Source: Erythrobacter colymbi (GTDB lineage Bacteria; Pseudomonadota; Alphaproteobacteria; Sphingomonadales; Sphingomonadaceae). Taken from it: 64,000 bases of DNA. Position 1 is the stretch's first letter, and every line of letters begins with the position of its first letter. The translations under genes were made by a program, and so were the position numbers. Where the stretch lies: positions 310,001 through 374,000 of the forward strand of contig NZ_MUYK01000001.1 of assembly GCF_002155685.1 (NCBI RefSeq), written 5' to 3'. The notes below the pieces were generated by a model. It was given only the letters and a program-made list of their open reading frames with translations. It had not been told where the DNA came from and ran no database searches. Below are positions 17,666-27,170 of this stretch, piece after piece.

Positions 17666-19051
17666 ATGACAGGATTCTGGGCGAGAAGCGTCGCTGGCCT
17701 GCTTGGCAGGCCGGGGGCCTTGCGCGTGCTCGCCGTGATCGCGCTCGCTGCGCTCTATCCTGCTGCTGGCGCGATCGGCAATCCGGTGTTCGAGGGCGTT
17801 GCCACCTGCGCCGGATCGACCTGCCACGGCCGGGCCGAGGGCAATGGCGCGGTCGTGCGGCAGGACGAGATCGCGACATGGCAGGAACCCTCCTCGCCCA
17901 GCGGCGCGCATAGCCGCGCCTATGCCGTCCTCGGCGGAAGGCGCGGCCAGCAGATCGCCGCCAGTCTCGGCCTCGGCAATGCCCAGTCTGCGCCCGCCTG
18001 CCTCGGCTGCCACGCCACCAACGCGCCCGCCGGACAGCGCGGGGCGAAGTTCACGCTGACGGACGGCGTCGGCTGCGAAAGCTGCCACGGCCCGTCGGGT
18101 GGCGGCTGGCTCGCCGAACACTATGCGCTCCCCGCCACCCACGCCTCGAACGTGGCGGCCGGCCTGACCGCGCTCGAGAACGCGAAGACCCGCGCGGGCG
18201 TGTGCCTCGATTGCCATTACGGCTCCTCGAAGCCCGGCCAGTTCGTCACCCACGCGATGATGGCCGCCGGACATCCGCGCATCTCGTTCGAGCTCGACCT
18301 GTTCAGCGCATTGCAGCAGCACCACAACATCGATGCCGACTATGTGCAGCGCAAGGGTTCGCCGGATTCGGTGCGCTTCTGGGCGGTGGGTCAGGCCGAG
18401 GCGGTGCGCCGCTCGACCAGCCTCTTCGCCCAGCCCAAGTTCGCCTTCGAGGGGGCTTTCCCGCAGTTCTACTTCCTCGATTGCCACTCGTGCCACCGCA
18501 CGATCACCGATGGCCCGCAGAGGAAGCTCACTTTCGAGACCAATCCCGGCCGCCCGATCCCCTTCGGCAACCCGCCCTTCAATGACGAGAACATGATCAT
18601 GCTCCAGGCGGTCGCTGGCGCACTTGCGCCAGGCGAGGCGGGGGCGTTCCAGACCGCCGCGCGCGATTTCCACCGCGCGATGGGGGCAGGGCCGGAACAG
18701 ACCCGTGCCGCAGCACAGGCGCTCGCGAGCCGAGCGGGCGCTCTGTCCGAAGCGCTTGCAGCCCGCGCCTATGGCGATGCCGATGCCTTCCGCGTGGTCG
18801 CGATCATCGCGGGCGAGGCGACGAGCCCGCGCTTCACCGACTACGCCGGATCGGTGCAGGCGGTGATGGCGGTCGACACGCTGCTCAACGCGCTCGTCAA
18901 CGAGGGCCGCGTGACGCAGGGCGCGGCGGCGGGCATCCGCGGCGATATCGCGCGCGCCTACAAGGCGGTGGAAGAGCCCAATGCCTATCGCCCGGCCGAA
19001 TTCCGTGCCGCGCTGAAATCGGCGGCGGGCGCGATCGGGCGGTTGCAATGA
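17666..19051 (+). CDS. multiheme c-type cytochrome (four CXXCH plus one CX4CH)
   Basis: About 461 residues if started at ATG 17666 (GGGGG 8 nt upstream); GTG 17639 and ATG 17660 are alternatives. A signal anchor or signal peptide (ALRVLAVIALAALYPAAGA) is followed by heme motifs CAGSTCH (CX4CH), CLGCH, CESCH, CLDCH and CHSCH, and by HAMMAAGHPRISFELDLF, which supplies possible distal His ligands. This resembles the cytochrome c554-like multiheme group. The C-terminal ~150 residues carry no heme motif and are helical. Predicted periplasmic electron carrier. It is the first gene of a four-gene operon; its stop overlaps the next start (ATGA). The physiological partners are unknown. Confidence 0.85.
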   Translation: MTGFWARSVAGLLGRPGALRVLAVIALAALYPAAGAIGNPVFEGVATCAGSTCHGRAEGNGAVVRQDEIATWQEPSSPSGAHSRAYAVLGGRRGQQIAASLGLGNAQSAPACLGCHATNAPAGQRGAKFTLTDGVGCESCHGPSGGGWLAEHYALPATHASNVAAGLTALENAKTRAGVCLDCHYGSSKPGQFVTHAMMAAGHPRISFELDLFSALQQHHNIDADYVQRKGSPDSVRFWAVGQAEAVRRSTSLFAQPKFAFEGAFPQFYFLDCHSCHRTITDGPQRKLTFETNPGRPIPFGNPPFNDENMIMLQAVAGALAPGEAGAFQTAARDFHRAMGAGPEQTRAAAQALASRAGALSEALAARAYGDADAFRVVAIIAGEATSPRFTDYAGSVQAVMAVDTLLNALVNEGRVTQGAAAGIRGDIARAYKAVEEPNAYRPAEFRAALKSAAGAIGRLQ

Positions 19052-21018
19052 TGCGTCCCCGGCTGTGGCAGGGTCTGGTTGCGGCCAGCGCGCTCGTCCT
19101 TACCGGATGCGGCGGCGGGGGGAGCAGCGGCGGCGGCAGCGGCCCGGTCACGCCCCCGGTGGGCGGCGGCGGCACCACGCCGGTCTATACCCAGCCCGCG
19201 CAGATCGCGCTCAGCGCCGCCGATGTCGGCCAGATCGTTGCGCAGGGCGCAGCCCAGGCCGAGGCTGACGGGACGCCTGCCGTCATCACCGTGATCGACC
19301 GCGTCGGCAACGTCCTCGCGATCTTCCGCATGACCGGCGCGCCGGTGACGCAGAAGATTCCCAACGCGCCCAACGGCAACAATCTCGATCTGCAGGGCGC
19401 CAATGTCCCCGCCGAGACCGCCGCGATCGCCAAGGCGCTGACCGCGGCCTATTTCTCGAGCCAGGGCAATGCCTTCTCCAGCCGCACGGCAGGCGGGATC
19501 ATTCAGGAGACCTTCCCCAAGGGGCCTTCGACGGGCGGGCTCGAAAGCGGGGCGCTGTTCTCGGTGCAGTTCAGCCAGCTGCCATGCTCCGACATCTCCG
19601 CGCGCTTCACCCCCGGGCAGGGCGCGACGCCGGGGCCCAAGCGCTCGGCGATCGGTTTCGCCGCCGACGCGGGCGGCTTCCCGCTCTATCGCAACGGTGT
19701 GCTGATCGGCGCGGTGGGCGTGGCGGCGGACCCGGACTACGGCTTCGACACCAATGTCCTCGATTTCGACAACCAGCCGGACGAGCGCATCGGGCTTGCC
19801 GCCACGGTCGGCTTCGAGGCGGCAGAGGAGATCCGCGCCGACAAGATCGCGCTCGATGGCACGCTGCTGCGCTACAGCGACATCGCCTATAGCCAGCTCG
19901 CGCCCTCCGTGCGCACCGCGACCTTCGCCGATGCCGCCGCGCGGCTCGGCGGGCTTTCGCCGCTCAGGGGCTACTACGATGGCACCGCGCTGCTCGCCGG
20001 TACGGCCTATGGCAGCGAGGCTTCGGGCGTGCGTCCGGCGCGCACGGCGGAGTTCTCGAACCCCGATGCCTATGTCGTCAGCGACGGGGCGGGCAACAAC
20101 CGCTTCCCGATCCGTGGCGGCACCGACGGGGCCGAGGTCGCCCAGCCGCTGACCCAGGCCGAGGTCCGCACGATCTTCGAGGAGAGCTTCGCGGTTCTCT
20201 CGCGCACCCGCTCGCAGGTAAGAAAGCCCGTGGGCTCGCGCGCCGAGATGACGCTGGTGATGGTCGACACCCGCGGCGAGGTGCTCGGCATCATCCGCTC
20301 GCCCGACGCGCTGGTCGACGCGATCGACGCGACCACGCAGAAGGCGCGCTCTGTCACCTTCTTCTCCAACGCGGCGGCTGACGATGACCTGATCGCGAGC
20401 GGCGACAGCGAGGTGCAGGGCTTCGTCGCCGCGACCCGCACCTTCACCGGCGATCCGCAGGTGCTGAACGGCAAATATGCCTTCTCCAACCGCGCGCTCG
20501 GCAATATCTCGCGGCCCTATTTCCCCGATGGCGAGCTCGGCCGCCCGCCGGGGCCGTTCTCGCGCCCGATCGACCAGTGGAGCATCTTCTCGACCGGGCT
20601 CCAGTCGCGGCTGGTCACGGGGAGCATCATCGAGCATCTCCAGTTCATTGCCGGTGCGCGGCCCACTGACGTGCCGACGCGCTGCACGAGCCTACCCGCC
20701 GTCAACGCCAATGGCAGCCGCATCCGCAACGGGATCACGCTGTTCCCCGGCGCGGTGCCGATCTATCGCGGCAATGTGCTGGTCGGCGGCATCGGGGCAT
20801 CGGGTGACGGGATCGACCAGAACGACCTCGTGCCCTTCCTTGGCCTTGCCAATGCCGGAGCGAAGCTCGGCACGGGGATCGGCAATGCGCCCGCCGCCAT
20901 CCGCTCCGACCGGATCGCGGTGCAGGTCGGCAGCAGCTCGACGCGGCTCAGATATGTGAACTGCCCCTTCGCGCCGTTCCTCGACACCACCCAGCAGAAC
21001 GTCTGCCAGGGGCTGTAG
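19048..21018 (+). CDS. lipoprotein with GlcG/HbpS-like (DUF336) heme-binding-type domains
   Basis: A 656-residue lipoprotein: lipobox LTGC with acylated Cys21, then a Gly/Ser/Pro linker. From residue ~50 the sequence ALSAADVGQIVAQGAAQAEA and AVITVIDRVGNVLAIFRMTG match the N-terminal pattern of the GlcG/HbpS family, which binds heme or degrades it in characterised members. A second related module begins near residue 375 (LTQAEVRTIFEESFAVLSRT ... MTLVMVDTRGEVLGIIRSPD). Both modules have the late PIYRNG(V)LIGAVGV-type segment (residues ~212 and ~575), so the protein is a tandem duplication interrupted by inserts. It sits between a multiheme cytochrome and an outer-membrane barrel, so it may hold or deliver heme or act as a surface-linked redox partner. 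Function is inferred only. Confidence 0.78.
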   Translation: MMRPRLWQGLVAASALVLTGCGGGGSSGGGSGPVTPPVGGGGTTPVYTQPAQIALSAADVGQIVAQGAAQAEADGTPAVITVIDRVGNVLAIFRMTGAPVTQKIPNAPNGNNLDLQGANVPAETAAIAKALTAAYFSSQGNAFSSRTAGGIIQETFPKGPSTGGLESGALFSVQFSQLPCSDISARFTPGQGATPGPKRSAIGFAADAGGFPLYRNGVLIGAVGVAADPDYGFDTNVLDFDNQPDERIGLAATVGFEAAEEIRADKIALDGTLLRYSDIAYSQLAPSVRTATFADAAARLGGLSPLRGYYDGTALLAGTAYGSEASGVRPARTAEFSNPDAYVVSDGAGNNRFPIRGGTDGAEVAQPLTQAEVRTIFEESFAVLSRTRSQVRKPVGSRAEMTLVMVDTRGEVLGIIRSPDALVDAIDATTQKARSVTFFSNAAADDDLIASGDSEVQGFVAATRTFTGDPQVLNGKYAFSNRALGNISRPYFPDGELGRPPGPFSRPIDQWSIFSTGLQSRLVTGSIIEHLQFIAGARPTDVPTRCTSLPAVNANGSRIRNGITLFPGAVPIYRGNVLVGGIGASGDGIDQNDLVPFLGLANAGAKLGTGIGNAPAAIRSDRIAVQVGSSSTRLRYVNCPFAPFLDTTQQNVCQGL

Positions 21019-21020
21019 CG

Positions 21021-22880
21021 ATGGGCTGGCCTCTCCTGCCCGCGCTGCTCCTGCTCCAGGCTGCGCCTGCGCCCGAGGAGGTGCAGCCGCCGGTCGCGCC
21101 GCCCGGAGAGGAGGCGCAGCCGGAGAACTGGGAGAAGGACATCCCGCCGGTCGATCCCGGCATCCTCGAAGGGCGCGAGCGTCCCGGCTACACCGCGCCG
21201 CTGCCCGACCGGATCGAGCAGGACAACCAAGGCGCGGTGCGCGCGCCGCCCCCGCAGGCCTTCCCGACCGAACAGATCCCGATCCCCGACCGCTGGCGGC
21301 TGGTCGAAACGCTCGGCGTGGTGAAGGAGAACCTGTTCGATCCCTATCACCAGAACACCTACAAGGGTGACCGCCCGATCAACCGCGCCAAGGTGCCGTG
21401 GTTGCCGATCACGGGCGACGACTGGTTCTTCGTCGCCAACCTGATCTCCGACACGGTCTACGAGCCGCGCAGCTTCCCGATCCCCGTCGGGGTGCAGACC
21501 CCGGGCGATCCCGACCGCAACGACGTGTTCGGCAACGCCTTCAGCCAGGTCTTCAGCCAGACCTTCCTTGCCGGTTTCGCGCTGCTGAAAGGCTCCACGA
21601 CCTACGCCCCGCCGACGGTCGAATACCGCGTCACGCTCGCCTACAACGTCAACTATGTCGACGTGCCCGAGCGGCGCGTGCTGTTCGTCGAGCCCTCCAA
21701 GCCCTCGCACCGGCTCGACCACTTCCTTGGGGTGCAGGAAGCCTTCGTCGATTACCACTTCGCGCGCTTCGATACCGAGCGGTTCGATTTTATCTCGGCG
21801 CGCGCCGGTATCCAGACCTTCCAGTCGGATTTCCGCGGCTTCCTGTTCAACGATCAGCAGCTCGGCGTGCGCGTCTTCGGATCGCGCGACAACAACCGCT
21901 TCCAGTTCAATGTCGGCGCGTTCTGGCGGCTGGAGAAGGACACCAACTCCGGCCTCAACTCGGTCGTCCAGCGCCCGCGCGACGATTTCGTCTTCGTCGT
22001 CAACGCCTACCGGCAGGACTTCCTGATCCCGGCGCTCACCAGCGAATTCACCGTGGTCTACAACATGAACCGCGAGGGCAACGAGATCGAGGTCGACGAC
22101 AACGGCTTCCCCGTGCGCCCGGCGCTGATCGGGAGCCTGCGCGGCCGCGACTATGATGTGGTCTATCTCGGCTACGGCGTCGATGGCCGCGTGGGCCGCG
22201 TGAACCTCACCGGCATGGCCTATTGGGCGCTGGGGCGCGACACCAACTCCTTCTTCACCGACCGTCCGGCAGATATCAACGCGCAGTTCCTGGCGGTGGA
22301 GGCGAGCTACGACCGCGACTGGATGCGCTTCCGCCTCTCGGGCGCTTACGCGAGCGGCGACAAAAACCCGGACGACAACAAGGAAACCGGCTTCGACGCG
22401 ATCTTCGAGAACCCGGTCTTCGCGGGCGCGGACACGTCCTACTGGATCCGCCAGACGATCCCCTTCGCGGGCGGCGGGCGCGCGGTATCGGTGAATGGCA
22501 GGAACGGCCTGCTCAATTCGCTGCGCAGCTCGAAGGAGCAGGGGCAGAGCAATTTCAACAACCCGGGCCTGATCCTGCTGGGCGCGGGCGCGGACTTCGA
22601 TCTGACGCCGGAGTTCCGCATCTCGGCCAATGCCAACCACCTGTGGTTCGCCGACACCACCGTGCTCGAAGCGATCCGCAACCAGCCGAACATCAACCGC
22701 GACATCGGCTTCGACCTTTCGGCCGCAGCGATCTGGCGGCCCAAGGCGAACCAGAACCTCGTCTTCCGCCTCTCGGCCGCCACACTGCTGGCGGGCGAGG
22801 GCTTCCGCGAGCAGTTCACCGCGCGCGGCGGTGGACGCGAATACCTCTCCGTTCTCGCCAACGTGGTGCTGACCTACTGA
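21021..22880 (+). CDS. outer-membrane beta-barrel protein of the multiheme cytochrome operon
   Basis: A 619-residue protein with a short hydrophobic N terminus (MGWPLLPALLLLQAAPA), a Pro/Glu-rich segment to residue ~90, then repeated amphipathic strands with aromatic girdles (FRFQFNVGAFWRLEKDTNSG-type text, RVGRVNLTGMAYWALGRDTN, ADFDLTPEFRISANANHLWF) up to a C-terminal aromatic residue (VLANVVLTY), the usual BAM signal position. No plug or TonB box was recognised. It starts 2 nt after the preceding stop and overlaps the decaheme gene by 1 nt (TGATG). By position it could be the sheath of a porin-cytochrome conduit analogous in concept to MtrB/PCC barrels, though no sequence match to MtrB was evident. 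Confidence 0.8.
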   Translation: MGWPLLPALLLLQAAPAPEEVQPPVAPPGEEAQPENWEKDIPPVDPGILEGRERPGYTAPLPDRIEQDNQGAVRAPPPQAFPTEQIPIPDRWRLVETLGVVKENLFDPYHQNTYKGDRPINRAKVPWLPITGDDWFFVANLISDTVYEPRSFPIPVGVQTPGDPDRNDVFGNAFSQVFSQTFLAGFALLKGSTTYAPPTVEYRVTLAYNVNYVDVPERRVLFVEPSKPSHRLDHFLGVQEAFVDYHFARFDTERFDFISARAGIQTFQSDFRGFLFNDQQLGVRVFGSRDNNRFQFNVGAFWRLEKDTNSGLNSVVQRPRDDFVFVVNAYRQDFLIPALTSEFTVVYNMNREGNEIEVDDNGFPVRPALIGSLRGRDYDVVYLGYGVDGRVGRVNLTGMAYWALGRDTNSFFTDRPADINAQFLAVEASYDRDWMRFRLSGAYASGDKNPDDNKETGFDAIFENPVFAGADTSYWIRQTIPFAGGGRAVSVNGRNGLLNSLRSSKEQGQSNFNNPGLILLGAGADFDLTPEFRISANANHLWFADTTVLEAIRNQPNINRDIGFDLSAAAIWRPKANQNLVFRLSAATLLAGEGFREQFTARGGGREYLSVLANVVLTY

Positions 22881-25800
22881 TGTCGATGCTCCTCCGCCCC
22901 CTGACCCGTCACCTGGCCCTGATCGCGGGCGCGCTGCTGCTCGGCGTGATGCTGTTTGCGGGGCAACCGATGGCGGCGGACAAGGAAAAGCCGGTCAAGC
23001 GCGACTACAGCCGCGTCATCGCTCCGCCCGCGCCGCAGCGGCAATCGGTGGCGGAGATGGACGCCAAGTCCGAGGGCTGCAACACCTGCCACGTCAAGAC
23101 CGACGCGCCGACGATGCACATGACGCCTGCGGTTCGGCTCGGCTGCACCGACTGCCACGGCGGCGATGCCACGGTGCGCGGCAATTCCGAGCTCCCGCAC
23201 GACCACCCCGATTATGTCGCCGCGCGGGACCAGGCGCACGTGCTGCCCAAGTATCCCAAGTCGTGGCACTTCCCCTCCTCGGCGAACCCGCAGCGCTCCT
23301 ACGCCCTGCTCAACAAGGAAGCGCCCGAGTTCATCAAGTTCGTGAACCCCTCGGACTACCGCGTCGCGCGCGATGCCTGCGGGGCGTGCCACATCCAGGC
23401 GATCGAAGCGGCGGAGCGTTCGATCATGGCGTCAGGCGCGATGCTGTGGGGCGGGGCGAGCTACAACAACGGGATTCTGCCCTACAAGAACTACCTCCTC
23501 GGAGAGGCCTATACCCGCGACGGCAAACCGGCGAAGATCACCTCGCCGGGGGCGGGGCCGGGGGGCAAGCTGTCCGAGGATCAGGTGGCGCGCGGCGTGC
23601 TCGCCGAGATGTATCCGCTGCCGACGTGGCACGTGGTGCCGCCGGGCGACATCTTCCGCGTGTTCGAGCGCGGCGGGCGCAACATCAACACCCAGTTCGC
23701 CGAGGTGGGCCTGCCCAATCCGACGGGCCAGATCCAGCGTCTCGAGGAGCCGGGCCGCCCCGATCTCAAGCAGTCGAACCGCGGTCCCGGCACGGGTCTG
23801 CGCGTCTCGATCCCCGTGCTCAACGTCCACAAGACCCGCCTCAACGATCCCTTCACGTGGTTCATGGGCACCAACGACCAGCCGGGCGACTATCGCCATT
23901 CGGGCTGCGCATCCTGCCATGTGGTCTACGCCAACGACCGCGAGCCGCGCCATTCGCTGACCTATGCGCAATTCGGACGCGACGGGCAGTCGATGTCGGT
24001 CGATCCCACGATCGCCGCCAAGGTCGAGCACGCGGCGGGCTATGGCGAGAAGACAAGCGGCCACGGCGCGGTGAAGCAGCCGGGGCATCACGAGGCGGAT
24101 GACGGTCACGGTCACGGGGATGATGGCACGCTGCGCACTGCCAGCGGCGATGTGAAGGAAAAGGGCCACCCGCTCCAGCACGTCTTCACTCGCTCGATCC
24201 CGACTGCGCAGTGCATGAACTGCCACATGCACCAGCCCAACATCTTCCTGAACTCGTTCCTCGGCTACACCATGTGGGACTACGAGTCCGACGCGCCGGC
24301 GATGTGGCCAAAGCAGCAGAAATACCCCACCGCCGAGGAAGTGCGCGCCGTCACCGACCGCAACCCCGAAGGCGCCGCGCCCAAGGGCAACTGGTCGGAC
24401 CTCGATTTCCTGCGCAACGTCTATGATCTGAACCCGACGCTCAAGGACACCCAGTTCGCCGACTATCACGGCCACGGCTGGAACTTCCGCGCGATCTTCA
24501 AGCGCGACCGCGAGGGCAATCTGCTCGACGCCGAGGGCAAGATCGTCGACCCCGACGATCCGGAGAAGTGGCGGCGCGAGGGTGAGGGCAAGTTCGTCCC
24601 CGTCGGCGTCAACCCGGGCAAGACCGTGCACCTGATGGACATCCATGCCGAGAAGGGCATGCAATGCGCCGATTGCCACTTCGAGCAGGACAGCCACGGC
24701 AACGGGCTGATCTATGGCGAGGTGGCCAACGCGATCGAGATCACCTGCAAGGACTGCCACGGCACCGCCGACGCCTATCCCACGCTGCGCACCAGCGGCC
24801 CTGCCGCCCCGCCCGAGGGCCACGACCTCGCCCTGCTGCGCAACCCCGACGGCAAGCGCCGCTTCGAATGGATGGAGGGGCCGGACGGCAGGCGAAAGCT
24901 CGTCCAGCGCTCGATCATCGACCCGAACCTCGAATGGGACATGAGCCTCGTCAAGGACACGGTCGATCCCGCGACCCCTGTGTTCAACGCCAAGGCCGCG
25001 CGGGCGAAGCTCGTCAGCCGCTATGGCGCGGAGACGGGCAATTTCGAGTTCGGCACCGGCATTGCCGAAGGCGACCGCGCGCACCGCGATCCGGAAATGG
25101 CGTGCTTCACCTGCCACCTTTCGTGGACCACTTCATGCGGCGGCTGCCACCTGCCGATCGAGGCCAACTGGAAGACCAAGATCCACCGCTACGAAGGCGG
25201 CGAGACGAGGAACTTCGCGACCTACAACCCGCAGGTCGCGCGCGACGAGATGTTCCAGCTCGGCAAGCACATGACCACCAAGGGCGGCCAGACCGCGCCG
25301 GTGCGTTCGTCCTCGGCGCTGGTGCTGTCCTCGACCAACACCAACCGCGAGCGGATCTACGTCCAGCAGCCGCCGATTTCGGCAATCGGCTTCTCCAGCC
25401 AGGCCTTCGCGCCGCACTTCCCGCACACCGTGCGCACCACCGAGACCAAGACCTGCACCGATTGCCACCTCTCCGCCAAGGAGGACAACAACGCGATCAT
25501 GGCGCAGCTCTTCCTCTTGGGGACGAACTACGTCAACTTCGTCGGCCTCAACGCGTGGACGGGTCTGGAAGGCGGCTTCCAGGCCACCCGCGTCACCGAG
25601 TACGACGAGCCGCAGGCGGTGATCGGCTCCTATCTCCAGCGCTATGCCTATCCCGATTACTGGAAGCTCCATGTCGAGCAGAACGGGCGCGAGCTGAAGA
25701 ACTGGACGCGCGGCAAGACCTTCAGCGGCGGCCTGTCGGGCGAGACCCATCCCTTCGAGGAATTCGCCAACGTCCACGAAAGCACGGGCGACCGGGTCGG

Positions 25801-26995
25801 CTGCCTCCAGCTGCGCGGCGAATACATGTATGTCGCCGAAGGCACGGGCGGCTTCATGGTCTATGACGTCGCCAGCATCGCCAACAAGGGTTTCTCGGAG
25901 CGGATCATCAAGGGGCCGTTCTCAGGCCTCGGCCATGACACCCACGTCAAGACGACCAACGCGACCTGCATGGCGCTGCCCACCAACCAGCCCATCGCGC
26001 CAACGCGCAACACGCCGCAGATGCGCGAGATGAACCAAGAACAGGCGTTCAAGCCGATCTACAACTTCGCCGCCGTGACCGACGCGGTGGAGGGGCTGAT
26101 CCTCGTCAACGTCAACACGATGGCGGACGGCGAATTCCGCAACAACAAGCTGTCGCGCCATGCCTATGCCGACGGCTCGACCGCGTGGAACCCGGGCGGG
26201 GTGCTGAACGGCGCGCGGCACATCGTGCTGGCGGGCGAGATCGCCTATATCACCGCCGCGAAGGGCCTCGTGGTCGTCGACCTCAGCGATCCCGATACGC
26301 CCAAGCTCGCCGCGGTGCGCGAGCTGCGCGATGCGCGGGCGAGCGCGGTGCAGTTCCGCTATCTGTGGGTGACCGATGCCGAGGGCGTGAAGCTGTTCGA
26401 CATAACCACCCTGCGCAATCCGGTCGCCGTGCCCGAGGCGACCGTGCCGCTCGCCGACGCGCGGCGCATGTATATCGCGCGCACCTATGCCTATGTCGCG
26501 GCCAAGGCGGACGGGCTGGTGATCCTCAACGTCACCAACCCGCGCGCGCCCAAGGTCTACCAGAAGGTGACGCTGGACGGGGCGCTGAACGATGCCGAGG
26601 ACGTGATCGTCGGCACCACCAACGCCTCGCTCTTCGCCTATGTGGCAGACGGGCGGAGCGGGATGAAGGTGCTGCAACTCACCAGCCCCGACAGCCAGCG
26701 CAATTTCTACGGCTTCAGCCCCGCGCCCAAGCCCGAGCTGATCGCCTGGGCGAAGACTCCGAGCCCCGCGATCGCGATGTCGAAGGGCCTCGACCGCGAC
26801 CGCGCGGTGGACGAGACCGGCGGGCAGATGGCGGTGTTCGGCCGTCTCGGCTCGCGCCCCTTCACCCGCGAGGAGATGGAGCGGATGTTCATGACCCGCT
26901 CGGGCGTGCCGTGGAAGGTGAGCGACGAGGTCGACATGAAGCGTTGGGTCGGCCTTGCGCCCACCGGTGCGCAGCGGGCGAGCGCGAGGAAGTAG
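22880..26995 (+). CDS. decaheme c-type cytochrome fused to an LVIVD-repeat beta-propeller
   Basis: A 1371-residue exported protein. Signal peptide residues ~1-34 (RHLALIAGALLLGVMLFAGQ). Ten CXXCH motifs occur over residues ~65-865: CNTCH, CTDCH, CGACH, CASCH, CMNCH, CADCH, CKDCH, CFTCH, CGGCH, CTDCH, with a His-rich insert (HHEADDGHGHGDDG) between the fourth and fifth. From ~residue 960 the protein changes to LVIVD-type propeller blades (YMYVAEGTGGFMVYDVAS; IAYITAAKGLVVVDLSDPDT; YAYVAAKADGLVILNVTNPR). LVIVD propellers occur in surface proteins of uncertain function. The combination implies an extracytoplasmic electron carrier with a protein- or surface-binding propeller. Last gene of its operon; the next gene is convergent across the 27004-27160 repeats. 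Confidence 0.9.
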   Translation: MSMLLRPLTRHLALIAGALLLGVMLFAGQPMAADKEKPVKRDYSRVIAPPAPQRQSVAEMDAKSEGCNTCHVKTDAPTMHMTPAVRLGCTDCHGGDATVRGNSELPHDHPDYVAARDQAHVLPKYPKSWHFPSSANPQRSYALLNKEAPEFIKFVNPSDYRVARDACGACHIQAIEAAERSIMASGAMLWGGASYNNGILPYKNYLLGEAYTRDGKPAKITSPGAGPGGKLSEDQVARGVLAEMYPLPTWHVVPPGDIFRVFERGGRNINTQFAEVGLPNPTGQIQRLEEPGRPDLKQSNRGPGTGLRVSIPVLNVHKTRLNDPFTWFMGTNDQPGDYRHSGCASCHVVYANDREPRHSLTYAQFGRDGQSMSVDPTIAAKVEHAAGYGEKTSGHGAVKQPGHHEADDGHGHGDDGTLRTASGDVKEKGHPLQHVFTRSIPTAQCMNCHMHQPNIFLNSFLGYTMWDYESDAPAMWPKQQKYPTAEEVRAVTDRNPEGAAPKGNWSDLDFLRNVYDLNPTLKDTQFADYHGHGWNFRAIFKRDREGNLLDAEGKIVDPDDPEKWRREGEGKFVPVGVNPGKTVHLMDIHAEKGMQCADCHFEQDSHGNGLIYGEVANAIEITCKDCHGTADAYPTLRTSGPAAPPEGHDLALLRNPDGKRRFEWMEGPDGRRKLVQRSIIDPNLEWDMSLVKDTVDPATPVFNAKAARAKLVSRYGAETGNFEFGTGIAEGDRAHRDPEMACFTCHLSWTTSCGGCHLPIEANWKTKIHRYEGGETRNFATYNPQVARDEMFQLGKHMTTKGGQTAPVRSSSALVLSSTNTNRERIYVQQPPISAIGFSSQAFAPHFPHTVRTTETKTCTDCHLSAKEDNNAIMAQLFLLGTNYVNFVGLNAWTGLEGGFQATRVTEYDEPQAVIGSYLQRYAYPDYWKLHVEQNGRELKNWTRGKTFSGGLSGETHPFEEFANVHESTGDRVGCLQLRGEYMYVAEGTGGFMVYDVASIANKGFSERIIKGPFSGLGHDTHVKTTNATCMALPTNQPIAPTRNTPQMREMNQEQAFKPIYNFAAVTDAVEGLILVNVNTMADGEFRNNKLSRHAYADGSTAWNPGGVLNGARHIVLAGEIAYITAAKGLVVVDLSDPDTPKLAAVRELRDARASAVQFRYLWVTDAEGVKLFDITTLRNPVAVPEATVPLADARRMYIARTYAYVAAKADGLVILNVTNPRAPKVYQKVTLDGALNDAEDVIVGTTNASLFAYVADGRSGMKVLQLTSPDSQRNFYGFSPAPKPELIAWAKTPSPAIAMSKGLDRDRAVDETGGQMAVFGRLGSRPFTREEMERMFMTRSGVPWKVSDEVDMKRWVGLAPTGAQRASARK

Positions 26996-27003
26996 CGCTC
27001 TAG

Positions 27004-27160
27004 CCCGTCATGCTGAACTCGTTTCAGCATCCATCATGCGGCAGGCGCAGAATGCCGATGTGAGGCGCTCCCTTGCGGCGCGATGACGAAACGCAGCGAG
27101 ACTTCGCGGGCTGCGGAGCAGGCAGCCCGATGGATGCTGAAACGAGTTCAGCATGACGGG
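27004..27160. repeat. pair of inverted 32-bp REP-like elements between convergent operons
   Basis: The 32-bp element at 27004-27035 (begins CCCGTCATGCTGAACTCG) is exactly repeated in inverse orientation at 27129-27160, with a 93-bp spacer. Each copy itself contains the hairpin TGCTGAA-CTCGT-TTCAGCA. This is the layout of a BIME (paired REP sequences). It sits precisely in the gap between two convergent operons (stops at 26995 and 27171), where it can act as a bidirectional terminator. The spacer has no gene. Confidence 0.85.
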
Positions 27161-27170
27161 GAAGGGCTCT

